DNA from: Bacteroidota bacterium
GTDB taxonomy: Bacteria > Bacteroidota > Bacteroidia > Bacteroidales > Dysgonomonadaceae
Length of the DNA: 64,000 bases
Direction of reading: 5' to 3'
Assembly: GCA_023399295.1 (NCBI GenBank)
Contig: JAEWQF010000027.1
Span: 1 to 64,000 of the forward strand
The position numbers were made by a program, and so were the translations under genes. Each line of letters starts with the position of its first letter. Within the stretch, counting starts at the first letter, position 1. The notes under the pieces were generated by a model, which worked only from the letters and a program-made list of their open reading frames with translations, had not been told where the DNA came from and made no database searches. Positions 7,705 to 16,303 of this stretch are shown piece by piece.

Positions 7705-8460
7705 ATGAATATGAAAATGACGATGAATAAGAAGCGAATTTTTCCAGTGATCATGCTGCTTGCAGCCACCCTCCTCTTCAGCTCCTGCCTCGGTGAGGGC
7801 AGCAACAATTACAGTGACACCACGGTTGTCTATATCGACTCGCATGCCGGATCGGTCTATGGCAAAACACTCACATCACGCCTCATTACTTCCTCTCAGA
7901 TACAACTGATGACTCCCGGTACCTTTAAGTTCTTAACCTATGCCTGGGATGAAGAGTATGGTACCTCGACGATTGGTGAGATGGAGGTTGACAATGTGGT
8001 CATTACAAGAGATCCGGTGGATGTGAGCCGCAAGATGTTGAGCCTTGCCGCACCACCCGAAGTGGAAGAGCCTGACCTGTTCCTTGATATCAGCAACCCC
8101 TACTATGCGAACAACAAGCTTTATCTGGGTGACCACTGGTTGTTCGAGTATGCCTACGAAGCCAAAAAGGGACAAGATGCGTCGATTCAGTTTTACATGG
8201 TCGATGATCCACAGTTGGGCGAAAACGAAGTGCTCCTGGAGATCCGGCTGGTTCTCGACGGCGAACCCGATGCAGGTGCCTCGCTTACATCCCAGACCGA
8301 TATCGTGGCCATCAACATGGGTCCGTTGCGCTCCTTGCTTGAAGGTGAAAGTCAGGCGAAGAGAGATGTCAAGATTCATTTCCAGTATCATCGCAAAGGG
8401 TCTGACGATCTTTACAAGATTCCCACAGCCTACATCTACCAGGTAGGTGGGGATGCCTGA
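7705..8460 (+). CDS. NigD-like outer-membrane lipoprotein
   Basis: This 251-residue protein has a lipoprotein signal peptide ending LLFSSC (Cys28 lipidated) and then the beta-rich body seen in Bacteroidota NigD-like proteins, with an N-terminal OB-like part and a C-terminal part ending DDLYKIPTAYIYQV. NigD proteins were named from a bacteriocin locus, but most have no known function. It follows the barrel gene by 24 nt and precedes a terminator, so it is the third gene of the sigma operon and a likely member of the same envelope response. The ATG at 7723 (MNKKRIF) is an equally plausible start. Confidence 0.75.
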   Translation: MNMKMTMNKKRIFPVIMLLAATLLFSSCLGEGSNNYSDTTVVYIDSHAGSVYGKTLTSRLITSSQIQLMTPGTFKFLTYAWDEEYGTSTIGEMEVDNVVITRDPVDVSRKMLSLAAPPEVEEPDLFLDISNPYYANNKLYLGDHWLFEYAYEAKKGQDASIQFYMVDDPQLGENEVLLEIRLVLDGEPDAGASLTSQTDIVAINMGPLRSLLEGESQAKRDVKIHFQYHRKGSDDLYKIPTAYIYQVGGDA

Positions 8461-8482
8461 CGGTTGAGCGGGATAACACCAT

Positions 8483-8517
8483 ACAGCAGCCTTTCCTGAA
8501 AAGTGCTGCTGTTTTTT
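8483..8517 (+). terminator. Intrinsic terminator of the sigma/barrel/NigD operon
   Basis: ACAGCAGC and GCTGCTGT pair, extended by CTTT/AAAG around a bulged T, with a 5-nt loop, followed by six T. It lies 22 nt after the stop of the NigD-like gene. Confidence 0.8.
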
Positions 8518-8553
8518 ATCTTGCTCACATTCGCATTATTATCAGGAATTGGT

Positions 8554-8561
8554 TACCTTTG
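8554..8561 (+). promoter_or_regulatory. -7 promoter box TACCTTTG
   Basis: This is an exact TAnnTTTG box; the -33 box is not recognisable. Transcription from it would begin near 8568, after the in-frame ATG at 8549 and before the one at 8582, which supports the later start. Confidence 0.55.
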
Positions 8562-8581
8562 CACACCAAAATCGGATAAGA

Positions 8582-9133
8582 ATGTGGAGGGAACTGTTTC
8601 TGACTGTTGCGCAGCTGCTTGTTGCATCACCGATAGCCTGGAAGGATCTGGAGAAGGCAAAGAGGAATCGAGAAGATTTTCTCAATCGGTTTCTCTATCC
8701 CCTCTTTGGCCTCATCGCACTTGCATCGTTCATTGGCGGACTCTGGTTCACACGGGATGGTGACCTGGAGAATGCGTTGAAAAGAAGCATCATTGCCATC
8801 GTCACCGTCTTTGGTGCATACATCATCATCTCCTACATCCTCAATGAACTGTCTGAACGTTTTGAACTGGTGAAGGAGCCCTTCCTGTTTCAATGTTTCA
8901 CCGGTTACGCTTCGGTGGTGATGTATCTGTTGTATTGTCTCATTCCTTTTCTGCCCGATTTCTTCATCCTCTGGCTGCTGGCACTTTACACCATTCACCT
9001 GGTACACATGGGTGCCATCTATTTCCTCAAAGTGCCTGTGCACAAAAGAGGGGTGTTTATCGTCACCGCATCCTTACTGGTGATCCTGGTCCCGGCTTTT
9101 ATTCACGCACTCTTTTCATTCGTCATCAACTAA
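8582..9133 (+). CDS. Integral membrane protein, Yip1-like
   Basis: The 183-residue protein starts MWRELFLTVAQLL and has a short amphipathic segment followed by about five hydrophobic helices (around residues 38-57, 70-92, 108-125, 128-146 and 157-178). The early SPIAWKDLEKAKRN and spacing resemble Yip1/DUF1282-type membrane proteins of Bacteroidota, but this rests on pattern only. No catalytic residues are evident. Its TAA stop overlaps the ATG of smpB, so the two are translationally coupled; a functional link is not implied. An ATG at 8549 would add 11 residues, but it lies upstream of the predicted transcription start. Confidence 0.7.
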   Translation: MWRELFLTVAQLLVASPIAWKDLEKAKRNREDFLNRFLYPLFGLIALASFIGGLWFTRDGDLENALKRSIIAIVTVFGAYIIISYILNELSERFELVKEPFLFQCFTGYASVVMYLLYCLIPFLPDFFILWLLALYTIHLVHMGAIYFLKVPVHKRGVFIVTASLLVILVPAFIHALFSFVIN

Positions 9134-9585
9134 TGAACCAGTCATCCATCAACATCAAGAACAAAAGAGCCACCTTCGATTACGAGCTGCTTGAAACCTT
9201 TACCGCAGGGATGGTGCTCACCGGTACCGAGATCAAATCGATCCGCCTGGGCAAGGCCAGTCTGGTGGATAGCTACTGCCTGCTGGAAAAGGGAGAATGT
9301 TGGGTGAAAAACATGCACATTGCCGAATATTTTTACGGTACCTACAACAACCATGCTGCCCGACGCGATCGCAAATTGCTGCTCAACAGGAAAGAGTTGC
9401 AAAAACTGCTGCGTCTCACACGGGAGACAGGCTTCACCATTGTACCCATCAGGCTCTTCATCAACGACAAGGGATTGGCCAAATTGGTAATCGCGGTTGC
9501 TAAGGGGAAGAAGCAGTATGACAAGCGGCAGTCACTGAAGGAGAAAGAGGACAAAAGGGCGATGGACCGTATGTTCAAACAGTAA
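9133..9585 (+). CDS. smpB: SsrA-binding protein SmpB
   Basis: SmpB binds tmRNA and carries it to stalled ribosomes for trans-translation. The 150-residue protein has the diagnostic N-terminus (NIKNKRATFDYELLETF, then GTEIKSIRLGKASL near residue 32), the central HIAEYFYGTYNNHAARRDRK region and the basic C-terminal tail KGKKQYDKRQSLKEKEDKRA that folds in the decoding centre. The ATG at 9133 shares its A with the previous TAA stop. The tmRNA gene itself is not in this window. Confidence 0.96.
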   Translation: MNQSSINIKNKRATFDYELLETFTAGMVLTGTEIKSIRLGKASLVDSYCLLEKGECWVKNMHIAEYFYGTYNNHAARRDRKLLLNRKELQKLLRLTRETGFTIVPIRLFINDKGLAKLVIAVAKGKKQYDKRQSLKEKEDKRAMDRMFKQ

Positions 9586-9588
9586 CCG

Positions 9589-10524
9589 ATGCACACGCGC
9601 CTCCTGAAGAAACTGATCCTGCAGGCCGCCACCAAGTCGGGCCGCACAGCACTCTGGCTGCTCCGCATCATCCTACCCGTCTCCCTGCTGGTGCGCCTCC
9701 TCGACTATTTCGGTATTCTTGTCTGGCTGGCCGGATTCCTCGATCCGCTCTTTGTTTACATGGGGCTTCCCGGTAGTACCGCCATTGTCTTCATCACCAG
9801 CATCTTCCTGCCACTCTATGCCCCGCTGGCTATCATCACCTCCATGCCGGTCACCCTGCGGGAGCTGACAATCCTGGCGCTGATGTGCCAGATATCGCAC
9901 AACCTCCCGGTGGAGAGTGCCATCCAGGCAAAAACAGGTGCTCCTTTCTGGTCGATGACCCTGTTGCGGATCGGCATGAGTCTGTTCGTGGGGGTCATGC
10001 TCAACCTGTTGTTGCCCAAAGAGATGGGAATGCCGCTCTTCGTGCAGGCATCTGTTGTACCGGTCGACACCATCGGATCCCTTCTGTTCCTTTGGCTGAA
10101 GGGATCATTGCAGATTGCCCTGTTGATTCTCACTATTGTCTTTGTGCTGAACCTGCTTTATAGCCTGCTCGAATACCATCGACTGATTCCTAAACTCAGC
10201 CGCGGAATTGAGCCGCTCCTTGCTTTCTTCGGATTACCCGTGAGCACCGCTTTTCTCTGGCTGATTGGTTATATCGTGGGATTGGCCTATGGCGGGGCTC
10301 TGATGATCGATCAGATGAGGGAGGGGAAGGTTACCCGTGCTGAAGCCCGTCTGTTGAACAATCACCTGGCACTCTCCCATTCGGTGTTGGAAGACAACCT
10401 GCTGTTCGTGGCACTGGGTGTCTCGCTCTGGTGGATCCTGGCGGTGCGTTTCACAATTGCCTTCGCCGTGGTCTGGATAAGACGCCTCTGGCTTACCCTC
10501 CAAAGTCCGAAGGTCACTTTTTAG
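9589..10524 (+). CDS. Nucleoside-recognition (GATE) domain membrane protein
   Basis: This 311-residue polytopic protein has about eight membrane helices arranged as two similar halves, as in the GATE/nucleoside-recognition family (PF07670) that includes spore maturation proteins SpmA/SpmB and YjiG/YjiH. The segments SGRTALWLLRIILPVSLLVRLL near residue 17, ISHNLPVESAIQ near 101 and NNHLALSHSVLEDNLLF near 257 are the polar, conserved patches between helices. The transported substrate is unknown; the name reflects similarity to the gate region of nucleoside transporters. It follows smpB by 3 nt. Confidence 0.75.
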   Translation: MHTRLLKKLILQAATKSGRTALWLLRIILPVSLLVRLLDYFGILVWLAGFLDPLFVYMGLPGSTAIVFITSIFLPLYAPLAIITSMPVTLRELTILALMCQISHNLPVESAIQAKTGAPFWSMTLLRIGMSLFVGVMLNLLLPKEMGMPLFVQASVVPVDTIGSLLFLWLKGSLQIALLILTIVFVLNLLYSLLEYHRLIPKLSRGIEPLLAFFGLPVSTAFLWLIGYIVGLAYGGALMIDQMREGKVTRAEARLLNNHLALSHSVLEDNLLFVALGVSLWWILAVRFTIAFAVVWIRRLWLTLQSPKVTF

Positions 10525-10557
10525 CACGCTTCGTGCCGCTATGTCGGAATGATTGGT

Positions 10558-10565
10558 TATTTTTG
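10558..10565 (+). promoter_or_regulatory. -7 promoter box TATTTTTG upstream of metH
   Basis: Exact TAnnTTTG box 43 nt before the metH start; no clear -33 box. The 83-bp gap is too short for a cobalamin riboswitch and shows none. Confidence 0.4.
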
Positions 10566-10607
10566 AGGCTTTCAATAAAGTAGAGAACTGTTTTAGATGT
10601 TATTTCC

Positions 10608-13600
10608 ATGCACAAGATTGAACAAATTCTGGCCGAGCGCATCCTGATACTGGATGGCGCAATGGGCACGATGATACAACGTTACAGCCTTTCCGAGAAA
10701 GACTTCAGGGGAGATCGGTTCAGTGATTCACCCAAACCGCTGAAGGGCAACAACGACCTGCTCTCCATCACCCGTCCCGATGTGATCAGCACCATCCACC
10801 GCCAATACCTCGATGCCGGTGCCGACATCATTGAAACAAACACCTTCAATGCCACCTCCATCTCGATGCAGGATTACGGCATGAGCCACCTGGCAGCAGA
10901 AATCAACAGGGCCGCAGCCCGTCTGGCACGTGAAGTCGCCGATGAGTATACCCGCATGAATCCCGACAAGCCACGCTTCGTGGCCGGTTCGATAGGCCCC
11001 ACAAACAAGACCGCTTCGATGAGTCCCCGTGTGGAGGACCCGATGTACCGTGCCGCCACCTTCGACGACTTCCGGAATGCCTACCATGAGCAGATACTCG
11101 CCCTGGTGGAGGGTGGGGTGGACCTGCTGCTGATTGAGACCATCTTCGACACGCTCAATGCCAAGGCTGCCATCTTCGCCGCACGCGAGGTGGCCATGGC
11201 TACCGGCATCGATACACCCCTCATGCTCTCGGTCACAATCACCGACAGGGCGGGCAGAACCCTCTCGGGACAGACCCTCGCGGCATTCGTGGCTTCGGTG
11301 AGCCATGCCCGACCACTCTCCATCGGCCTCAACTGCTCCTTTGGCGCAGCCGACCTGAAGCCTTATGTGAAGGAACTGGGTCGCATCGCCCCCTTCTTCA
11401 TCAGCGCCTATCCCAACGCCGGACTGCCCAACCAACTGGGTGAGTATGATGAGACACCGGATAAGATGGCACTCCAAATAAGGGAGTTCATGGAGGAGGG
11501 ACTTGTCAACATCATTGGTGGCTGCTGTGGCACCACACCCGACCACATTGCCCGTTACGTGGCATTGGCTGAGCGTGCGCAGCCACACCGCAAGGCAGCT
11601 GCTCCCGCTCATCTGCAGCTATCGGGACTGGAGATGCTGGAGCTCTCCCCCCTCATCAACTTCATGAACATCGGTGAGCGTTGCAACGTGGCCGGCTCAC
11701 GTCGTTTCCTGCGACTGATACAGGAGAAGAAATATGAAGAAGCACTCGACATTGCCCGCCGCCAGGTGGAGGATGGCGCCCAGGTGCTCGACATCAACAT
11801 GGATGAGGGATTGCTGGAGGGTGAGGAGGAGATGACCCGCTTCCTCAATCTGCTGGCTTCCGACCCCGACGTGTCGCGTGTCCCCATCATGATCGACTCC
11901 TCCAAGTGGGAGGTCCTGGAGGCCGGACTCAAATGCGTGCAGGGCAAGTCGATTGTCAACTCCATCTCACTGAAGAACGGCGAGGAGGAGTTCCTGCACG
12001 AGGCACTGCTGGCGAAGCGTTATGGCGCCGCGGTGGTGGTGATGGCCTTCGATGAGACCGGCCAGGCCGACACCTTTGAACGGCGCACGGAGATATGCAG
12101 TCGCGCTTACAGACTGCTCACCGAAAACGATTTCGACCCGAACGACATCATCTTCGATCCCAACGTGCTGGCAATCGCCACCGGTATCGAGGAGCACCGC
12201 AACTACGGCGTGGATTATATCCGCACCGTGCGCTGGATCAAGGAGCATCTCCCCCATGCCAGGGTTAGCGGCGGGGTGAGCAACCTCTCCTTCTCCTTCC
12301 GCGGCAATGAGTCGGTGCGGGAGATGATGCACTCCGTCTTTCTCTACCATGCCATCGCTGCCGGAATGGATATGGGCATCGTCAACCCGGGCCAGTCGGT
12401 GATCTATGAGGAGATCCCGGCCGATGTGCGGACTGTGATGGAGGATGCAGTGCTCAACCGCCGCGAGGATGCCACTGAGCGGTTGATGGAGTATGCCGAG
12501 AAGATCAAGGGTGACAAATCGGACAATGGCACTGCCACCAGAACAGAGGAGTGGCGGCAACTGCCGCTGGAGGAACGACTGAGTCATGCCCTGGTGAAAG
12601 GCATCGGCGACTACATGGAGGAAGACCTGGCGGAGGCGCTGAAAGCCTATCCCCGCGCCGTGGATATCATTGACAAGCCGCTGATGGATGGGATGAACCG
12701 TGTGGGCGACCTCTTCGGTTCGGGCAAGATGTTTCTGCCCCAGGTGGTGAAGGCAGCCCGCACCATGAAAAAGGCGGTGGCGATCCTGCAGCCGGTGATC
12801 GAGTCGGAGAAAAGTGAAGCCGGCACCTCAAGCAAGGCAGGCAAGATCCTGCTGGCCACGGTGAAGGGTGATGTGCACGACATCGGCAAGAACATCGTCT
12901 CCATCATCCTGGCCTGCAACAATTATGAAATCATCGACCTGGGGGTGATGGTGCCTCCCGAGAAGATCATCGAGACAGTAAAACGGGAAAAACCCGACAT
13001 GGTGGGCCTCAGCGGGTTGATTACCCCCTCGCTCGAAGAGATGGCCGTGGTGGCTGCCGAGATGGAGAAGGAGGGATTCACCCTGCCGTTGCTCATTGGC
13101 GGGGCCACCACCTCACGACTGCACACCGCCCTGAAGATCGAACCCAGGTATGGTGCCGGACCGGTGGTCTATGTGAAGGATGCCTCCCAGAGTCCCTCGG
13201 CGGTGGCCAACCTGATGAGCAGGGAGCACAGGGCTCAGTACATTGAGAAGATCAGGGAGGAGTATGCCTTGCTGAGGGAACACCGCGCCCAGAAACAGGT
13301 GAAGCTGGTCTCACTGGAGGAGGCGAGGAGGCATCCCTTCCGCATCGACTGGGAGAAGCATCAACCTCTACAACCCCTCAAGCCGGGTCGCACCGTGCTG
13401 CAGAAAATACCGGTGGCGGAGATCATCCCCTACATCGACTGGAAGTTCTTCTTCCATGCCTGGAACCTCTCTGCCAAGTTCCATACCGTCACCCGCATCG
13501 ACCGCTGCGAGCGTTGCCGCACCGAGTGGGTGGCCACCTACCGCGAGGAGGAGAAGGAGAAGGCTCTGGAGGCTGCCCGTCTCTATGACGATGCCTTTGA

Positions 13601-14300
13601 CATCCTACAACGCTTCAGGGAGGAAGATGCCGATTACATCCGCGCGGTGATTGGCCTTTACGAGGCGACAAGCGCCGACGACACCATCCTGATCGACGGA
13701 AAACCCTTTCCCTTCCTGCGGCAACAGAAGGAGAACGAGCAGCAGACCTACTTCTGCCTGAGCGATTTCATCGCACCACGCGAGAGCGGTCTCACCGATT
13801 GGATCGGTGCCTTTGCGGTCACCGGCGGTGCCGGTGCCGACGCCCTGCTCCAACAGTACGATCTGGAGGGTGACACCTTCGCATCCCTGCTGGTGAAATC
13901 ACTCCTCGACAGGCTGGCGGAGGCTGCCACCGAGTGGCTTCACGCAAAGGTGCGCCGTGACAATTGGGGTTATGCTGCTGACGAGTCGCTGAGCGTCGCC
14001 GAGATGTTTGCCGTGAAGTACACCGGTATACGTCCCGCAGTGGGCTATCCCTCCATTCCCGATCAAACGGTGAACTTCCTGTTGCACGACCTGCTGGGTA
14101 CCGATGAGATTGGTATCTCTCTCACCGAGAACGGGGTGATGTATCCCAACGCCTCGGTGAGCGGCCTCTTTTTTGCCCATCCCGAGTCGAAGTACTTCGC
14201 CATCGGCGAGATCGACGAAGAGCAGGTGGCCGATTATGCCCGACGGAAAGGAACTGATCCGGAGAGTATCCGCAAGTTCCTGCTGGCAAATCTGGTCTGA
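10608..14300 (+). CDS. metH: Cobalamin-dependent methionine synthase
   Basis: MetH moves the methyl group of 5-methyltetrahydrofolate through cobalamin to homocysteine. All four modules are present in 1230 residues. The homocysteine barrel (about 1-320) has the zinc ligands Cys243, Cys306 and Cys307. The pterin-binding barrel (about 345-610) contains NFMNIGERCNVAGSRRF. The cap and B12-binding Rossmann domain (about 640-890) has GDVHDIGKNIV with the cobalt-ligating His757. The AdoMet reactivation domain (about 900-1230) contains RPAVGYPSIPDQT. Residue positions lie within a few of those in the E. coli enzyme. It stands alone, with no other met gene nearby. Confidence 0.97.
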   Translation: MHKIEQILAERILILDGAMGTMIQRYSLSEKDFRGDRFSDSPKPLKGNNDLLSITRPDVISTIHRQYLDAGADIIETNTFNATSISMQDYGMSHLAAEINRAAARLAREVADEYTRMNPDKPRFVAGSIGPTNKTASMSPRVEDPMYRAATFDDFRNAYHEQILALVEGGVDLLLIETIFDTLNAKAAIFAAREVAMATGIDTPLMLSVTITDRAGRTLSGQTLAAFVASVSHARPLSIGLNCSFGAADLKPYVKELGRIAPFFISAYPNAGLPNQLGEYDETPDKMALQIREFMEEGLVNIIGGCCGTTPDHIARYVALAERAQPHRKAAAPAHLQLSGLEMLELSPLINFMNIGERCNVAGSRRFLRLIQEKKYEEALDIARRQVEDGAQVLDINMDEGLLEGEEEMTRFLNLLASDPDVSRVPIMIDSSKWEVLEAGLKCVQGKSIVNSISLKNGEEEFLHEALLAKRYGAAVVVMAFDETGQADTFERRTEICSRAYRLLTENDFDPNDIIFDPNVLAIATGIEEHRNYGVDYIRTVRWIKEHLPHARVSGGVSNLSFSFRGNESVREMMHSVFLYHAIAAGMDMGIVNPGQSVIYEEIPADVRTVMEDAVLNRREDATERLMEYAEKIKGDKSDNGTATRTEEWRQLPLEERLSHALVKGIGDYMEEDLAEALKAYPRAVDIIDKPLMDGMNRVGDLFGSGKMFLPQVVKAARTMKKAVAILQPVIESEKSEAGTSSKAGKILLATVKGDVHDIGKNIVSIILACNNYEIIDLGVMVPPEKIIETVKREKPDMVGLSGLITPSLEEMAVVAAEMEKEGFTLPLLIGGATTSRLHTALKIEPRYGAGPVVYVKDASQSPSAVANLMSREHRAQYIEKIREEYALLREHRAQKQVKLVSLEEARRHPFRIDWEKHQPLQPLKPGRTVLQKIPVAEIIPYIDWKFFFHAWNLSAKFHTVTRIDRCERCRTEWVATYREEEKEKALEAARLYDDAFDILQRFREEDADYIRAVIGLYEATSADDTILIDGKPFPFLRQQKENEQQTYFCLSDFIAPRESGLTDWIGAFAVTGGAGADALLQQYDLEGDTFASLLVKSLLDRLAEAATEWLHAKVRRDNWGYAADESLSVAEMFAVKYTGIRPAVGYPSIPDQTVNFLLHDLLGTDEIGISLTENGVMYPNASVSGLFFAHPESKYFAIGEIDEEQVADYARRKGTDPESIRKFLLANLV

Positions 14301-14305
14301 TTTTG

Positions 14306-14313
14306 TACCTTTG
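14306..14313 (+). promoter_or_regulatory. -7 promoter box TACCTTTG upstream of threonine aldolase
   Basis: Exact TAnnTTTG box overlapping the space just after the metH stop, 20 nt before the ltaE ATG. The -33 box is weak. Confidence 0.5.
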
Positions 14314-14333
14314 CAATCCAAAACAATCTCTTT

Positions 14334-15368
14334 ATGCGTAGTTTCGGAAGCGACAACAACTCGGGGGTGCATCCCCGTATCCTGGAGGCCCTTGCAGAGG
14401 CCAACAACGACCATGCGATTGCCTATGGCGATGATCCCTGGACGGCTGAAGCTGTGGACGTGGTGCGGACACTGCTGGGCGAGGAGGCCATCGAGCCTTT
14501 TTTCCTATTCAATGGTACGGGTGCCAACGTGGTGGCGCTACAGGCCTGCACCCTGCCGTTTCATGCCATCTTCTGTGCCGCCACTGCCCATGTGGCGGTG
14601 GATGAGTGCGGGGCACCGGTGAAACTGACAGGGGCATCGCTCAAGGAGATCGTTACGCCCGACGGAAAGCTTACACCGGAGCTTGTGCGTCCCCATCTGC
14701 ATGGGTTCGGCTTCGAGCATCACTCCCAGCCGAAGGTGATCGCCATCTCACAAACTACCGAGCTGGGGACAGCCTACACGCCCCAGGAGGTCAGGGCACT
14801 GGCCGATCTGGCACACGCACACGGCATGTATCTCTTCGTAGATGGTACCCGCATCGCCAACGCCTGTGCACAACTCAACGTCACGCTCCGGGAGATGACG
14901 GTGGCGTGCGGGGTGGATATCTTCACCCTGGGAGGCACCAAGAACGGGCTGATGTTCGGTGAACTGCTGATACCCCTACGGGAGGAGCTGGCACGACACA
15001 TCCGCTACTACCGCAAGCAGACCACCCAGCTCTACTCCAAGATGCGCTACATCGCCGCACAGTTCATCCCATACCTGCGGGAGGGCCTCTGGCTGGAGAA
15101 TGCACGCCGTTCCAATGCAGCTGCACAGATGCTTTATGATGAGATGAGGGGTGTGAAGGGGCTCGAGATCACACAGCAGGTGGAGTCGAACGCGATCTTC
15201 TTCATCCTTCCCAAAAGCATCACCGACCGTCTGCGGGAGCGCTATTTCTTCTATGACTGGGATGAGAGTCGCAACGAGATGCGGCTGGTGTGCTCCTGGG
15301 ATACCACCGAGGAGGACATCCACCAGTTTTGTGACTATCTTAAGCAGCTGACAGCTTATAGCTTATAG
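14334..15368 (+). CDS. ltaE: Low-specificity L-threonine aldolase
   Basis: This PLP enzyme splits L-threonine or allo-threonine to glycine and acetaldehyde. The 344-residue protein starts with MRSFGSDNNSGVHPRILEAL, followed by NNDHAIAYGDDPWT near residue 23, LFNGTGANVVAL near 59, LFVDGTRIANA near 163, and the PLP lysine in LGGTKNG near 199, all usual for the beta-eliminating lyase fold. The last four residues (AYSL) and the TAG stop are supplied by the 7-bp tandem repeat that follows, so the repeat has become part of the gene. Confidence 0.92.
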   Translation: MRSFGSDNNSGVHPRILEALAEANNDHAIAYGDDPWTAEAVDVVRTLLGEEAIEPFFLFNGTGANVVALQACTLPFHAIFCAATAHVAVDECGAPVKLTGASLKEIVTPDGKLTPELVRPHLHGFGFEHHSQPKVIAISQTTELGTAYTPQEVRALADLAHAHGMYLFVDGTRIANACAQLNVTLREMTVACGVDIFTLGGTKNGLMFGELLIPLREELARHIRYYRKQTTQLYSKMRYIAAQFIPYLREGLWLENARRSNAAAQMLYDEMRGVKGLEITQQVESNAIFFILPKSITDRLRERYFFYDWDESRNEMRLVCSWDTTEEDIHQFCDYLKQLTAYSL

Positions 15369-15527
15369 CTTATAGCTTACAACTTATAGCTTATAGCTTA
15401 TAGCTTATAGCTTACAACTTACAACTTACAGCTTACAGCTTACAGCTTACAGCTTATAGCTTACAACTAATAGCTTATAACTTACAGCTTATAGCTTACA
15501 GCTTACTACTTATTGCTTACAGCTAAA
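15353..15527. repeat. 25-copy 7-bp tandem repeat (consensus ARCTTAY)
   Basis: Twenty-five consecutive 7-bp units run without a break in register: AGCTTAT and AGCTTAC dominate, with AACTTAC/AACTTAT variants and more degenerate units at the right end (AACTAAT, TACTTAT, TGCTTAC, AGCTAAA). The array begins inside the last codons of threonine aldolase and ends 10 nt before the next gene. Because 7 and 3 share no factor, the array closes all six reading frames. It holds no gene. Such an array can change copy number by slippage, which would change the distance between the two genes but not the protein end. Confidence 0.95.
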
Positions 15528-15537
15528 TATAAATACA

Positions 15538-16101
15538 ATGTTCGATTTCCTAGACATTTACCCCTGGCTGTTGCCCTTCATCATTTTCTTCGGCCGTGTA
15601 ATCGATGTGTCGCTGGGCACGCTGCGCATCATCTTCGTCTCGAAAGGTGAAAAATACAAGGCTCCCCTAATTGGCTTTGTGGAAGTGTTTATCTGGGTGG
15701 TAATCATCTCGCAGATTCTTTCCCGGGCAAACGACATGCTGGCCTACTTCTCCTATGCCGCGGGATATGCCACCGGCAACTACGTAGGGATCCTTCTTGA
15801 ACAGCGCATAGCTTACGGCATTGTGCTCTGCCGCATCTATACCCAGAAGAACGGAGCCGAACTGGTGCAGATCCTGAACAAGCTGAATTATGGAGCCACC
15901 CTGACGCATGGTGTGGGATCAACCAACGAGGTGGATATCATCGAAGCGGTGATCGACCGCAAGGAGATGAAAACAATGGAACTTACGCTGAACGATTTCG
16001 ACAAGAATATTTTCTATGTGGTAGAGGATGTCCGCACCAGGCAAAACGGGATCTTCCCCAAACGCAGGTCGATCCTGGCCCAATGGCGACTGGGAAAGTA
16101 G
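15538..16101 (+). CDS. UPF0316/DUF2179-family membrane protein
   Basis: The 187-residue protein has three N-terminal membrane helices (about residues 8-28, 42-62 and 66-90), with FGRVIDVSLGTLRIIFVSKGEK between the first two, which is the hallmark of the UPF0316 family. A soluble C-terminal domain of the DUF2179 type follows (YGATLTHGVGSTNEVDIIEAVIDRKEM). The function is unknown; DUF2179 domains are often presumed to bind ligands. Its translation start lies only 10 nt after the 7-bp repeat array, so its upstream control region is the array itself. Confidence 0.85.
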   Translation: MFDFLDIYPWLLPFIIFFGRVIDVSLGTLRIIFVSKGEKYKAPLIGFVEVFIWVVIISQILSRANDMLAYFSYAAGYATGNYVGILLEQRIAYGIVLCRIYTQKNGAELVQILNKLNYGATLTHGVGSTNEVDIIEAVIDRKEMKTMELTLNDFDKNIFYVVEDVRTRQNGIFPKRRSILAQWRLGK

Positions 16102-16102
16102 G

Positions 16103-16303
16103 TCACACCAGGTTGTTCACTGTCCCTCTCCAGGAACATCCCAGACAGTAGAGCAGTGAGGTGTCAAATCCCTCCAGTGACTCCTCTTCGTGAATCGGCA
16201 CGATTTGTCGCTCTTCAGTCACTGTCACCACCAGTCGTTCTCCTGCTGCGTTGAGCAGGTAGAAGCGGCGTATCTTACATTGCGGGCACAACAGGTTTTT
16301 CAT
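16103..16303 (-). CDS. Small zinc-ribbon protein
   Basis: This 66-residue protein carries two cysteine pairs, CPQC at residues 6-9 and CLGC at 53-56, the spacing of a treble-clef or zinc-ribbon fold, with a beta-rich middle. No further function can be read. Its ATG overlaps the mazG stop by 4 nt, so the two are co-translated, and it is convergent with the UPF0316 gene only 1 nt away. Confidence 0.7.
   Translation of the reverse strand: MKNLLCPQCKIRRFYLLNAAGERLVVTVTEERQIVPIHEEESLEGFDTSLLYCLGCSWRGTVNNLV

Noticed and set aside
10525..10607. Cobalamin riboswitch upstream of metH
   Set aside because: The gap is 83 bp, too short, and shows no B12-box-like sequence or large fold.
15353..15527. CRISPR array
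   Set aside because: Units are 7 bp and directly adjacent, with no spacers and no cas genes; it is a simple tandem repeat.
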